Positions 1 to 9,204 of a stretch of 64,000 bases of DNA are shown piece after piece (positions within the stretch are counted from its first letter, which is position 1; the number at the start of each line of letters is the position of its first letter). A model generated the notes under the pieces. The model worked only from the letters and a program-made list of their open reading frames with translations, did no database searches and was not told where the DNA came from. A program made the translations under genes and the position numbers. Source of the stretch: Pseudomonas sp. S06B 330 (GTDB lineage: Bacteria > Pseudomonadota > Gammaproteobacteria > Pseudomonadales > Pseudomonadaceae); assembly GCF_002845275.2 (NCBI RefSeq), contig NZ_CP088149.1, positions 5,018,501 to 5,082,500 of the forward strand. Reading direction: 5' to 3'.

Positions 1-1059
1 GGCGGCTGCGAATACGTCGACGTGGTCGAGCAACTGGCCATCGACCGCGCCAAGGAACTGTTTGGCGCCGACTACGCCAACGTCCAGCCGCACGCTGGCT
101 CGCAAGCTAACGCTGCTGTTTACCTGGCCCTGCTGTCGGCCGGTGACACCATCCTGGGCATGAGCCTGGCCCACGGTGGTCACCTGACCCACGGCGCCAA
201 CGTCAGCTCCTCGGGCAAACTGTACAACGCTGTCCAGTACGGTATCGACGCCAACGGCCTGATCGACTACGACGAAGTCGAGCGCCTGGCTGTTGAACAC
301 AAGCCGAAGATGATCGTTGCCGGTTTCTCTGCCTACTCGCAGATTCTGGATTTCCCACGCTTCCGCGAAATCGCCGACAAGGTCGGTGCTTACCTGTTCG
401 TCGACATGGCCCACGTTGCCGGCCTGGTCGCTGCAGGCGTGTACCCGAACCCAGTGCCATTCGCTGACGTCGTTACTACCACCACCCACAAGACCCTGCG
501 TGGCCCACGTGGCGGCCTGATCCTCGCCCGCGCCAACGCCGAGATCGAGAAGAAGCTGAACTCAGCTGTATTCCCAGGCGCCCAAGGCGGCCCGCTGGAG
601 CACGTCATTGCCGCCAAGGCAATCTGCTTCAAGGAAGCCCTGCAGCCTGAGTTCAAGGCTTACCAGCAGCAAGTGGTGAAAAACGCCCAGGCCATGGCTG
701 GCGTGTTCATCGAGCGCGGCTTTGACGTGGTCTCCGGTGGTACTGAGAACCACCTGTTCCTGCTGTCGCTGATCAAGCAGGAAATCTCCGGTAAAGATGC
801 CGACGCCGCGCTGGGCAAGGCCTTCATCACCGTCAACAAGAACTCGGTACCCAACGACCCACGTTCCCCGTTCGTCACCTCCGGCCTGCGCTTCGGCACC
901 CCGGCTGTGACCACCCGTGGTTTCAAAGAAGCAGAATGTAAAGAACTGGCTGGCTGGATCTGCGACATCCTGGCTGACCTGAACAACGAAGCGGTGATCG
1001 ACGCCGTTCGTGAGAAGGTCAAGGCCATCTGCGCCAAGCTGCCGGTTTACGGCAACTGA
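1..1059 (+). CDS. glyA: Serine hydroxymethyltransferase, 3' part (5' end outside window)
   Basis: PLP enzyme that interconverts serine and glycine while charging tetrahydrofolate with a one-carbon unit, cytosolic. The open frame runs from base 1 ([17 protein letters not shown], a typical GlyA stretch), so the GTG at 22 is internal and the first 60-70 residues lie outside the window. The PLP lysine is visible in [14 protein letters not shown], and the C-terminal domain ends normally. A terminator follows directly. Pseudomonads often carry more than one glyA copy; which one this is cannot be settled from the window. Confidence 0.97.
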   Translation, partial: GGCEYVDVVEQLAIDRAKELFGADYANVQPHAGSQANAAVYLALLSAGDTILGMSLAHGGHLTHGANVSSSGKLYNAVQYGIDANGLIDYDEVERLAVEHKPKMIVAGFSAYSQILDFPRFREIADKVGAYLFVDMAHVAGLVAAGVYPNPVPFADVVTTTTHKTLRGPRGGLILARANAEIEKKLNSAVFPGAQGGPLEHVIAAKAICFKEALQPEFKAYQQQVVKNAQAMAGVFIERGFDVVSGGTENHLFLLSLIKQEISGKDADAALGKAFITVNKNSVPNDPRSPFVTSGLRFGTPAVTTRGFKEAECKELAGWICDILADLNNEAVIDAVREKVKAICAKLPVYGN

Positions 1060-1077
1060 TCGCAGCTCACTGATGTG

Positions 1078-1109
1078 AAAAAAGCCTGGCCTTGTGCCGG
1101 GCTTTTTGT
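1078..1109 (+). terminator. Rho-independent terminator of glyA
   Basis: A 10-bp stem (AAAGCCTGGC pairing with GCCGGGCTTT, one G-U wobble) with a 5-nt loop is followed by a run of T, 20 bases after the glyA stop. Confidence 0.85.
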
Positions 1110-1214
1110 TGCCTTGACGGTATGGGCATTCCCTGCGCACAAGGTACGTCGATAGACATAGTCTGAAATCCCGCGCTTAGACCACACAGGCGCCCATGTT
1201 GAGACTACGTCAAG

Positions 1215-1775
1215 ATGCTTACGCACAAGCAACAATCATTTCTCGCCACGTTATGGCTGAACGATCAGCCCATTAACACGCTAGACACCCTCATTGGCAA
1301 GGCCGCCTGGGTCAACAGACTAGGTGGCGCGGGGGTCTTGCCCCAGCTTGCCAGCACCGTTCGCAACGATTCACACATGCTCAGCTGCCAGGCTGGCATT
1401 AGCAAAAAACCGATGCTGTTCTATTTTCGCCAAACGCCTGCTGGCTATCGCCTGTACGTCCGGGAGCCAGGCGACCACTTCGGCAAGGGTGTATGGGTCC
1501 ATGACCACTCCCACCTTGGCGTGGTATCGACTGACCAGAACGATCCCAGCGCCTTCGCGTTGAGGAGCTCTGAAGGCCAAATCGTCAGTCTGAGCGACCT
1601 GGCAGGTGATGAGCATCAGATCACACTGACCCACAACGGCTTGAGCGTCTCGAAGGGACGGCGTTCGAACTCGCCGTATGAGTACCTCAAAACCCGAGGC
1701 GATCTATCGACGGTATGGACATTGAAGGTTCTGGAACGCAGCGTTCCCTGGCTCAGCAGCCCCTATGAAATTTGA
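1215..1775 (+). CDS. Hypothetical protein, 186 aa
   Basis: I do not recognise a family. The frame codes for a soluble protein without signal peptide or membrane segment. It has a hydrophilic, mixed composition with several short histidine-rich bits (WVHDHSHLGVV near residues 93-103). The ATG at 1215 has only a weak purine stretch upstream. It stands alone between the glyA terminator and the convergent yjiA terminator, so no operon partner hints at a job. No larger competing frame covers it, which supports it as a real gene, but it could be a lineage-specific orphan. Confidence 0.6.
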   Translation: MLTHKQQSFLATLWLNDQPINTLDTLIGKAAWVNRLGGAGVLPQLASTVRNDSHMLSCQAGISKKPMLFYFRQTPAGYRLYVREPGDHFGKGVWVHDHSHLGVVSTDQNDPSAFALRSSEGQIVSLSDLAGDEHQITLTHNGLSVSKGRRSNSPYEYLKTRGDLSTVWTLKVLERSVPWLSSPYEI

Positions 1776-1885
1776 ATCGGGGGCGGCTAAAGATTTTTCA
1801 CGACTTCGACGCAGCTCGCTGCCGGACGTGTGGAAGGTGCGGCCTTCTTCCCCCCATAAATGAGGCGTGAAAGTACAATGTCCAC

Positions 1886-1913
1886 AAAAAGAACCCCGGC
1901 CAAGCCGGGGTTC
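1886..1913 (-). terminator. Rho-independent terminator of the cstA-yjiX-yjiA unit
   Basis: Read on the minus strand: GAACCCCGGC, a 3-base loop, GCCGGGGTTC, then five T. It lies 12 bases beyond the yjiA stop codon. Confidence 0.85.
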
Positions 1914-1925
1914 ACCTGTAGCAGA

Positions 1926-2891
1926 TCAACTCAACGCCTCGAACCCCGCCCGAATCTTCGCCTCCGGCAGTTCATCGGCGATAAAGACCATCACGCTCTC
2001 GCGTACCTCCCCCTCGGCCCACTCGGTATCCCAGTCAAAACCATAGAGTTTCAATACGCCCTGGAACACCAAGCGCCGATCTTCCCCAGCGATATTGAGC
2101 ACTCCCTTATAGCGCAACAGCTGCTTGCCATGATCTTCCAGCAACTGATTCATGAAGTCGCTGAGCCGATCGATATCCAGCGGAGTATCGGTGCGCAGCA
2201 CCAGGCTGGAGATGCGATCCGGGGTGACTGCCTGACTGACCGGACGCAGGCTCAGACCGCCCCCAAGATCAGCATTGAGGTTGAAACCACGCACGTCGAG
2301 CATCTCAGCCAAATCGATCTTGCCGTGATCCACTACCCGGATTGGCGCCCGGCGGTTGATTCTCCCCAGCCGCTCGCTCAGCGCTTGGAAACTGTCGCTA
2401 TCAACCAGATCGGTTTTACTCACCAATAGACGATCAGCAAACCCCACCTGAGCCTGTGCAATGGCTTGCGCCAAGTGCTGTTCGGCATGCGCCGCATCGA
2501 CCAGGGTGATGATGCCGTCGAGGATGTAGCGTTCACGCAATTCCTCGTCGATAAAGAAGGTCTGCGCTACCGGCGCCGGGTCGGCAAGGCCGGTGCACTC
2601 GATCACCAGGCGGTCGAAAGCAATTTCGCCAGCGTCCAGGCGCTCAAGTAGCAGGAACAGGGCGCGGGTCAGGTCGCCATGAATGCTGCAGCAGACACAG
2701 CCATTGGCCAAGGTCATGACCTGCACCGGCTCGTCACCCAACAATTGGCTGTCAATGCCGGCATCACTGAATTCGTTTTCGATCACAGCGATCTTTAGGC
2801 CATGCTCGGCCTTGAGTAGATGGCGCAGCAAGGTGGTCTTGCCGGCTCCCAGAAAACCGCTGAGTACTGTTACGGGAATGGGCGCGTGCAA
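1926..2891 (-). CDS. yjiA: CobW/YjiA-family metal-binding GTPase
   Basis: COG0523 P-loop GTPase of about 320 aa; family members are metallochaperones or metal-insertion factors. Visible: Walker A GFLGAGKTTLL near residues 11-21, the metal-binding GCVCCS motif near residue 65, the NKxD-like SKTD motif mid-protein, and a CobW C-terminal domain. It is last in a minus-strand set behind cstA and yjiX, the same trio as E. coli btsT(yjiY)-yjiX-yjiA, so a role tied to that transporter is plausible but unproven. A REP-like hairpin separates it from yjiX, so its transcript level may differ from that of the upstream genes. Confidence 0.9.
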   Translation of the reverse strand: MHAPIPVTVLSGFLGAGKTTLLRHLLKAEHGLKIAVIENEFSDAGIDSQLLGDEPVQVMTLANGCVCCSIHGDLTRALFLLLERLDAGEIAFDRLVIECTGLADPAPVAQTFFIDEELRERYILDGIITLVDAAHAEQHLAQAIAQAQVGFADRLLVSKTDLVDSDSFQALSERLGRINRRAPIRVVDHGKIDLAEMLDVRGFNLNADLGGGLSLRPVSQAVTPDRISSLVLRTDTPLDIDRLSDFMNQLLEDHGKQLLRYKGVLNIAGEDRRLVFQGVLKLYGFDWDTEWAEGEVRESVMVFIADELPEAKIRAGFEALS

Positions 2892-2917
2892 TCGGAAATC
2901 TCCTGTTCTGAAAATAA

Positions 2918-2949
2918 CTGTGGGAGCCCGGCGTACCGGACTCCCACAG
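2918..2949. repeat. REP-like inverted repeat
   Basis: CTGTGGGAG and CTCCCACAG arms flank a 14-base loop. The arms share the GTGGGAG core of the longer REP pairs elsewhere in the window. It sits between yjiX and yjiA, where such hairpins often tune mRNA stability. Confidence 0.7.
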
Positions 2950-2978
2950 GTTTGTCACATGCCATCAGTCGCCGTTTT

Positions 2979-3176
2979 TCAACAGCACTTGGGCCCACCC
3001 TTGCCACCGTAACGTGCTTCTTGGCGCTCGCGGAAGAACGCCTCGTAGCTCATCACCGGCTTGTCCGGGTGTTTGGTCTGCATATGCTCGACGTAGTTGT
3101 CGTAGTCGGGCATGCCGACCATCAGGCGGGCTGCCTGCCCCAGGTACTTACCCAGTCGACCGAGATCGTTGAACAT
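2979..3176 (-). CDS. yjiX: YbdD/YjiX family protein, 65 aa
   Basis: Short protein of the YbdD/YjiX family (DUF466), whose members are encoded just downstream of CstA-type transporters. Typical features seen: the [14 protein letters not shown] segment, [23 protein letters not shown], and a C-terminal CC. Its function is unknown; the strict linkage to cstA suggests an accessory role in transporter function. It starts 18 bases after the cstA stop. Confidence 0.92.
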   Translation of the reverse strand: MFNDLGRLGKYLGQAARLMVGMPDYDNYVEHMQTKHPDKPVMSYEAFFRERQEARYGGKGGPKCC

Positions 3177-3194
3177 TACTGCATTCCTCTTCGG

Positions 3195-5261
3195 TTACGC
3201 ATCCGGCAATGCCTGGAACGGGGATTCTTTGTCAGTCCGCTCTTTTTTACCCAGGGCGGCAATACCGACCTTGAGGGCAAAGAACAAGATACTGAAGACC
3301 ACGAACAGGAACAGGATGGTCAGACCAGCGTTGGTATAGGCGTTGAAGATCACATGCTGCATCTGGCCGATGTCCTTGGCCGGGGCCAGTACCTGTCCAG
3401 CGTCGAGCGCAGTGCTGTACTTGTTGGCCAGAGCCAGGAAGCCGACCGCCGGGTTCGGGTCGAACAGCTTGATGAAACCTGCAGTAGTGGTGCAGATAAG
3501 CAGCCATACCGCTGGCAGCAAGGTGACCCACATGTAGCGCTGGCGCTTCATCTTGATCAGCACCACGGTGCCGAGCATCAGCGCGATACCGGCGAGCATC
3601 TGGTTAGAGATACCGAACAGCGGCCACAAGGTGTTGATGCCCCCCAACGGATCGATCACACCTTGATACAGCAGGTAACCCCAAAGGGCTACGCAACCGG
3701 CGGTAGCGAGCAGGTTGGCACCCCACGACTCGGTACGCTTGAGCGCTGGCACGAAGCTACCTAGCAGGTCCTGAAGCATAAAGCGCCCAGCACGGGTACC
3801 GGCATCCACTGCGGTGAGGATGAACAGCGCTTCGAACAGAATCGCGAAGTGATACCAGAAGGCCATGGTGTTCTCACCTGGCAGCACCTGGTGAAGAATC
3901 TGCGCAATACCGACCGCCAAGGTCGGTGCGCCACCGGCACGGGCGAGGATGGTGTGCTCACCAATGTCTTTGGCCACCGCCTCCAGGGCATCCGGGGTAA
4001 TCGCAAAACCCCAGCTGCTGACGGTCTGTGCTACCGAAACGACGTCGGAGCCGACCACTGCCGCCGGGCTGTTCATGGCGAAGTACACGCCAGGCTCAAT
4101 CACCGAGGCGGCAACCATGGCCATGATCGCCACGAACGATTCCATCAACATGCCGCCGTAACCGATGTAACGGGCGTTGGTTTCGTTATCCAGCAGCTTG
4201 GGCGTGGTGCCCGAGGAGATCAGCGCATGGAAGCCCGACACCGCGCCACAGGCGATGGTGATGAACAGGAACGGGAACAGAGTGCCTTTCCAGACCGGGC
4301 CGGTACCGTCGGTGAACTGGGTCAACGCCGGCATTTTCAGCTCAGGGGCGATGATCAGGATACCGATGGCCAGACCAACGATGGTGCCGATCTTGAGGAA
4401 GGTCGACAGGTAGTCACGTGGTGCCAGCACCAGCCAGACCGGCAGAACTGCAGCAACAAAGCCGTAGCCGACTAGCATCCAGGTGATTTGCACACCGGTG
4501 AAGGTGAATGCCGGGCCCCAGACCGGATCTGCGGCAACCTGGCCCCCCAGCCAGATCGACAGCAACAGCAGCACCACGCCCATCAGCGAAATCTCGCCGA
4601 TACGGCCCGGGCGGATGTAGCGCATGTAGATACCCATGAACATCGCGATCGGGATGGTCGCCATCACCGTGAACATGCCCCAAGGGCTCTCAGCCAGGGC
4701 CTTGACCACGATCAGCGCCAACACCGCGAGGATGATGATCATGATCAGGAAACAACCGAACAGGGCGATAGTGCCCGGAATCCGGCCCATTTCCTCACGA
4801 ACCATGTCACCCAGCGAGCGACCGTTGCGGCGGGTGGAGAGGAACAGGACCATGAAATCCTGCACCGCACCGGCCAGCACCACACCGGCAATCAGCCAGA
4901 GTGTGCCGGGCAGGTAGCCCATCTGCGCCGCCAGTACAGGACCGACCAGCGGACCGGCGCCAGCGATAGCGGCAAAGTGGTGACCGAAAAGGATGTGTTT
5001 GTTGGTCGGGACATAGTCCAGACCATCATTGTTAAGCACCGCCGGGGTGGCCCGACGCGGGTCCAGCTGCATCACCTTGGTGGCGATAAACAGGCTGTAG
5101 TAGCGGTAGGCGACCAAGTAGATGGCCACCGAAGCGACGACGATCCACAAGGCGTTGATGGCCTCGCCACGGCGCAGGGCAACCACACCCAGCGCACAGG
5201 CTCCTATGACTGCCAGCACCAGCCACGGAATGTGGCGTAGCAGGCTATTATTGTTGTTCAT
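3195..5261 (-). CDS. cstA: CstA/BtsT-family pyruvate or peptide transporter
   Basis: Carbon-starvation protein A family, an inner-membrane permease of about 688 aa with roughly 16-18 hydrophobic segments. E. coli CstA and BtsT import pyruvate, and CstA was first linked to peptide use. I place the start at the ATG at 5261 (MNNNNSLLRHIPWL), not at an upstream in-frame codon at 5402, because the upstream part is hydrophilic and unlike the family. CstA hallmarks are present: the GHHFAAIAGAGPLVGPVLAAQ segment and the ISSGTTPKLLDNE loop. It heads the transporter-yjiX-yjiA set and is divergent from the PilZ gene. Confidence 0.93.
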   Translation of the reverse strand: MNNNNSLLRHIPWLVLAVIGACALGVVALRRGEAINALWIVVASVAIYLVAYRYYSLFIATKVMQLDPRRATPAVLNNDGLDYVPTNKHILFGHHFAAIAGAGPLVGPVLAAQMGYLPGTLWLIAGVVLAGAVQDFMVLFLSTRRNGRSLGDMVREEMGRIPGTIALFGCFLIMIIILAVLALIVVKALAESPWGMFTVMATIPIAMFMGIYMRYIRPGRIGEISLMGVVLLLLSIWLGGQVAADPVWGPAFTFTGVQITWMLVGYGFVAAVLPVWLVLAPRDYLSTFLKIGTIVGLAIGILIIAPELKMPALTQFTDGTGPVWKGTLFPFLFITIACGAVSGFHALISSGTTPKLLDNETNARYIGYGGMLMESFVAIMAMVAASVIEPGVYFAMNSPAAVVGSDVVSVAQTVSSWGFAITPDALEAVAKDIGEHTILARAGGAPTLAVGIAQILHQVLPGENTMAFWYHFAILFEALFILTAVDAGTRAGRFMLQDLLGSFVPALKRTESWGANLLATAGCVALWGYLLYQGVIDPLGGINTLWPLFGISNQMLAGIALMLGTVVLIKMKRQRYMWVTLLPAVWLLICTTTAGFIKLFDPNPAVGFLALANKYSTALDAGQVLAPAKDIGQMQHVIFNAYTNAGLTILFLFVVFSILFFALKVGIAALGKKERTDKESPFQALPDA

Positions 5262-5443
5262 GGTTTGCTTCCAGCTAGTGGATAAAAGACAGCCTTTCGA
5301 GTCTAGCGATCCTGACAGGAAAGACCACCCCCCACGTTGGTCTAGAGCCTTCAACGGGGGCTGAACAAACCTCGTTATGCGCCCTTGTGCGGGCATTGGC
5401 AAGTGCTGAGCTATAGTCAGGAAGAACCCCGGAGTGCCTGAAC

Positions 5444-5809
5444 ATGAGCGACCACCTAGAACGTCGACGCTTCAAACGTGTTCCCTTCGATGCGCCTACC
5501 GAACTGGTGCAGGGCGAGCAACGCTGGCCAGTTAACCTGCTGGATATTTCCCTGAAGGGCATATTGATCGAATCCCCCGAACCCTGGAACGCCGATCCTG
5601 AGCAACTGTTTGACGCCGTAATCCATCTGAATGCCGATGCCCAAGTGCTGATGCAGGTTCAGCTGCGGCATGTCGATGATCAGCAGTTAGGCTTTATCTG
5701 CCAGCACATTGACCTGCACTCGCTTGAGCACTTGTGCCGCCTTATCGAGCTAAACCTGGCCGATCGCACTGAACTGGAGCGCGAGTTCCACGAACTGATC
5801 GAAGTTTAG
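5444..5809 (+). CDS. PilZ-domain c-di-GMP receptor protein, 121 aa
   Basis: Single-domain PilZ protein expected to bind c-di-GMP. Both parts of the binding signature are visible: the N-terminal arginine motif (RRRFKRVPF, residues 7-15) and DISLKGI (about residues 34-40), matching RxxxR and (D/N)xSxxG. The start ATG has a GGAG-containing leader, and TATAGT about 30 bases upstream is a plausible -10. It is monocistronic between divergent cstA and the permease gene. The output target cannot be read from the sequence. Confidence 0.9.
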   Translation: MSDHLERRRFKRVPFDAPTELVQGEQRWPVNLLDISLKGILIESPEPWNADPEQLFDAVIHLNADAQVLMQVQLRHVDDQQLGFICQHIDLHSLEHLCRLIELNLADRTELEREFHELIEV

Positions 5810-5964
5810 GAACTCTTAGCTTCCTACCTATCTGCCTGCGATTACCTTTCCTGTCCAATCAGACAGCTTTAATCCCGAGACCACAGTGCCTGCAAGAGGC
5901 CCTGTGGTGCTCGTGTTGCGCTGTTGGAACAGAAACTGCATTCAGCCATTAATCCACAACCATG

Positions 5965-6003
5965 GTAGGACTGTTCCTACGTAATCAAAATATTGTATAC
6001 AAT
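5965..6003. promoter_or_regulatory. Inverted repeats upstream of the NCS2 permease
   Basis: Within the 261-base gap before the permease gene lie two symmetric elements. GTAGGA-CTGT-TCCTAC (5965-5980) has 6-bp arms. ATTGTATACAAT (5992-6003) is a perfect 12-bp palindrome of the TTGTATACAA type bound by many GntR-family regulators. They are about 68-106 bases upstream of the permease ATG, where an operator would be expected. The rest of the gap shows no gene. Confidence 0.5.
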
Positions 6004-6070
6004 TCCTCTGGCCTTCTCGGGTAGGACTTGTCTACAGTAGCGCCACAACAATAAAACAGAGACCCGCCCC

Positions 6071-7591
6071 ATGAATACGTCCTCCTCTAGCACGTCTTCA
6101 GCCCCACGTCCCGAAGACGAGAATCTGGGCCTAGGTGCCAACCTGGCGTACGGCCTGCAACACGTTCTGACCATGTATGGCGGTATTGTTGCCGTACCCC
6201 TGATCCTCGGTCAGGCAGCTGGACTGACACCGGCGGAAATCGGCCTGCTGATCGCCGCATCGCTGTTTGCCGGTGGTCTGGCAACCCTGTTGCAAACCCT
6301 CGGCCTGCCCTTCTTCGGCTGCCAACTGCCGCTGGTGCAAGGTGTCTCGTTTGCCGGTGTGGCGACTATGGGCGCTATCCTCAGCAGTGAAGGCGGTGGC
6401 GGTTTGCCTGGTGTTCTGGGTGCGGTCATGGCGGCGTCTTTCCTCGGGTTTCTGATCACGCCGGTGTTCTCACGGATCACCAAGTACTTCCCGCCGCTGG
6501 TGACCGGTATCGTCATCACCACCATCGGCCTGACCCTGATGCCCGTCGCTGCGCGTTGGGTAATGGGTGGCAACAGCAAGGCACCGGACTTCGGCAGCAT
6601 GGCCAACATTGGCCTGGCGGCACTGACGTTTGTCATCGTGCTGGTGCTGAGCAAACTGGGCAGCGCGACCATCTCACGCCTGTCGATCCTGCTGGCCATG
6701 GTCATCGGTACCCTGATCGCCTGGTCGCTGGGCATGGCTGACTTCAGTAAGGTACTCGAAGGTCCGTTGGTAGCTTTCCCGACGCCGTTCCACTTCGGTA
6801 TGCCCACCTTCCACATCGCTGCGATTCTGTCGATGTGCATCGTGATCATGGTGACATTGGTGGAAACCTCGGCAGACATTCTCGCTGTCGGTGAAATCAT
6901 CGACACCAAGGTCGACTCCAAGCGCCTGGGCAATGGCCTGCGTGCCGACATGGCCTCGAGCATCCTGGCGCCGATCTTCGGCTCTTTCACCCAGAGCGCC
7001 TTCGCGCAGAACGTCGGCCTGGTCGCCGTGACCGGGGTGAAAAGCCGCTACGTGGTAGCCACCGGCGGAGTGATTCTGGTGGTCCTCGGTCTTCTGCCGA
7101 TCATGGGCCGGGTGATTGCTGCGGTACCGACCTCGGTACTTGGTGGTGCCGGTATCGTTCTGTTCGGCACCGTCGCCGCCAGCGGTATCCGTACCCTGTC
7201 CAAGGTCAGCTACAAGAACAACGTCAACCTGATCATCGTCGCCGCCTCCCTGGGCTTCGGCATGATCCCGATTGCCGCACCGAACTTCTACGCGCAATTC
7301 CCCAACTGGTTTGAGACCATCTTCCACTCCGGCATCAGCTCGGCAGCGATCATGGCCATTGTCCTGAACCTGGTGTTCAACCACTTCACCGCTGGCAACT
7401 CCGACCAACAGTCAGTGTTCGCCGCTGCCTACGAACGCACCATCCATTACTCGGATATTTCCGCGCTGCGTGACGGTGATTACTTCGAGGATGGCAAGCT
7501 GTTCAATGCTGAGGGCAAGGAAGTACCTGTAATGGGCGAAGGTGAGCACGGTGAACCCCCCATGCGACGAGAGACCGTTTCAGAGCATTGA
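6071..7591 (+). CDS. NCS2/NAT-family nucleobase permease (uracil/xanthine/urate type)
   Basis: Inner-membrane proton symporter of the nucleobase-ascorbate transporter family, 506 aa with about 12-14 membrane segments. The NAT signature is clear in QNVGLVAVTGVKSRYV, and the conserved acidic substrate-site motif appears in LVETSADILAVGE. Sequence style is closer to xanthine/uric acid permeases than to UraA, but substrate choice is inference. The start at 6071 follows a purine-rich leader. A strong terminator follows, so it is a single-gene unit. The C-terminal tail of about 60 residues after the last membrane span is hydrophilic. Confidence 0.9.
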   Translation: MNTSSSSTSSAPRPEDENLGLGANLAYGLQHVLTMYGGIVAVPLILGQAAGLTPAEIGLLIAASLFAGGLATLLQTLGLPFFGCQLPLVQGVSFAGVATMGAILSSEGGGGLPGVLGAVMAASFLGFLITPVFSRITKYFPPLVTGIVITTIGLTLMPVAARWVMGGNSKAPDFGSMANIGLAALTFVIVLVLSKLGSATISRLSILLAMVIGTLIAWSLGMADFSKVLEGPLVAFPTPFHFGMPTFHIAAILSMCIVIMVTLVETSADILAVGEIIDTKVDSKRLGNGLRADMASSILAPIFGSFTQSAFAQNVGLVAVTGVKSRYVVATGGVILVVLGLLPIMGRVIAAVPTSVLGGAGIVLFGTVAASGIRTLSKVSYKNNVNLIIVAASLGFGMIPIAAPNFYAQFPNWFETIFHSGISSAAIMAIVLNLVFNHFTAGNSDQQSVFAAAYERTIHYSDISALRDGDYFEDGKLFNAEGKEVPVMGEGEHGEPPMRRETVSEH

Positions 7592-7613
7592 TCGACCCCA
7601 AGGCAATTGAAGC

Positions 7614-7648
7614 AGGGCCGGTGCGCATCACCGGCCCTTTTTGTTTTT
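7614..7648 (+). terminator. Rho-independent terminator after the NCS2 permease gene
   Basis: AGGGCCGGTG and CACCGGCCCT arms with a 5-base loop are followed by TTTTTGTTTTT. It sits between convergent genes (permease and radA). Confidence 0.9.
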
Positions 7649-7660
7649 CGGCCGTGGCAA

Positions 7661-9028
7661 CTATTCGAACAATGCGTCCAGCGCCTGCTCCAGGCGTGTC
7701 ACAGCAATGACTTGAAGGCCGGGCGGGGCTTCTTTGGGCGCATTGCCCTTGGGCACGATGGCGCGCTTGAAGCCATGCTTGGCTGCCTCTTTCAAGCGCT
7801 CCTGGCCACTGGGCACCGGTCGTACTTCCCCCGACAGGCCAACCTCGCCGAACACCAGCAAGCCATTGTCCAGCGGACGGTTGCGCAGGCTGGACATGAT
7901 CGCCGCCATCAGCGCCAGGTCGGACGCGGTTTCGAGCACCTTGACCCCACCTACTACGTTAAGGAATACATCCTGATCATGGGTGGGAATCCCGCCATGG
8001 CGGTGGAGTACCGCCAAGAGCATTGCCAGACGGTTCTGATCCAGGCCCAGGGTCACCCGGCGCGGATTGGACAAATGGCTGTCGTCAACCAGGGCCTGGA
8101 CTTCCACCAGCATCGGTCGGGTACCTTCCCAGGTAGCCATGACCACGCTGCCGGGGACCTCTTCCTGGGCACGCGTCAGAAAGATTGCCGAAGGGTTGGA
8201 GACTTCCTTCAGGCCGCGGTCGGTCATGCCGAACACGCCCAATTCGTTGACCGCACCAAAGCGGTTCTTTACCGCTCGCAGCAAACGCAGGCGGCCATCG
8301 GACTCGCCCTCGAAATACAAGACAGTATCGACCATGTGCTCAAGCACCCGTGGCCCCGCCAGCGCGCCTTCCTTGGTGACATGACCGACGAGGAAGATCG
8401 CCGTCCCACTCTGCTTGGCATAGCGCACCAGCAGGGCCGCACTTTCGCGCACCTGGGATACGCCGCCGGGTGCCGATTGCAGTTGCTCAGTGAAGATGGT
8501 CTGGATTGAGTCGATGACCATGACCTTGGGCTTTTCCACTCGCGCAGTGGCGATGATCGCCTCGATGCAGGTCTCAGTCATCACCCGCAGTTGGTCCTGG
8601 GGCAGGCCCAGGCGCCGGGCACGCATCGCCACCTGCTGCTGGGATTCTTCACCAGTGACATACAACGCTGGCATGCGCGTGGCGATGGCACACAGGGTCT
8701 GCAACAGAATGGTCGACTTGCCGATACCGGGATCGCCACCGATCAACACCACCGAACCGTCGACCAGACCACCACCCAACACCCTGTCCAGCTCGGCGCT
8801 GGCGGTGGTAAAGCGCGGAATCTCTTCGACGCTGACTTCAGCCAGGGTCTTGATCTGTGCCTGCTGTCCGGCCCAACCCGTACGGCCGCTGGGTGCTGCG
8901 GCTGCGCCACTTTCCAGCACGGTCTCGACCAGGGTGTTCCAGGCACCGCACTCGCCGCACTGCCCAGCCCATTTCGGAAAGGTCGCGCCGCACTCGGTGC
9001 AGCCGTACATGCGCTTGGCCTTGGCCAT
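7661..9028 (-). CDS. radA: DNA repair protein RadA
   Basis: RecA-like ATPase that promotes branch migration in recombinational repair, 455 aa. Domains in order: C4 zinc finger (C10, C13, C24, C27), RecA-type ATPase with Walker A GGDPGIGKST at 97-106, the RadA-specific KNRFG motif near residue 255, and a C-terminal Lon-protease-like domain. The start is the ATG at 9028 (MAKAKRMYGC), where the family normally begins; a longer frame to 9058 adds non-family residues. Divergent from mscL. Confidence 0.97.
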   Translation of the reverse strand: MAKAKRMYGCTECGATFPKWAGQCGECGAWNTLVETVLESGAAAAPSGRTGWAGQQAQIKTLAEVSVEEIPRFTTASAELDRVLGGGLVDGSVVLIGGDPGIGKSTILLQTLCAIATRMPALYVTGEESQQQVAMRARRLGLPQDQLRVMTETCIEAIIATARVEKPKVMVIDSIQTIFTEQLQSAPGGVSQVRESAALLVRYAKQSGTAIFLVGHVTKEGALAGPRVLEHMVDTVLYFEGESDGRLRLLRAVKNRFGAVNELGVFGMTDRGLKEVSNPSAIFLTRAQEEVPGSVVMATWEGTRPMLVEVQALVDDSHLSNPRRVTLGLDQNRLAMLLAVLHRHGGIPTHDQDVFLNVVGGVKVLETASDLALMAAIMSSLRNRPLDNGLLVFGEVGLSGEVRPVPSGQERLKEAAKHGFKRAIVPKGNAPKEAPPGLQVIAVTRLEQALDALFE

Positions 9029-9204
9029 GGGAGACAGTCCTCGAGAAAAAGGGACCATAATAGCCGACCTGTGTGACCCGGACTGCCACAGAAAACGACA
9101 AAACTATTCGATATAACCACAGTCTGTAATAGCGGCGCGGAGCATGAAGCGCGCAGCTGATTTACACTGCGTTTACCAACCTCATCTGTTACAAGGAATA
9201 AACC

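Noticed and set aside
2820..3764. 314-codon plus-strand frame over yjiA, yjiX and cstA
   Set aside because: Antisense shadow with no family features, crossing three convincing genes.
5262..5402. N-terminal extension of CstA
   Set aside because: The added residues are hydrophilic and not seen in the family; the ATG at 5261 fits the normal N-terminus.
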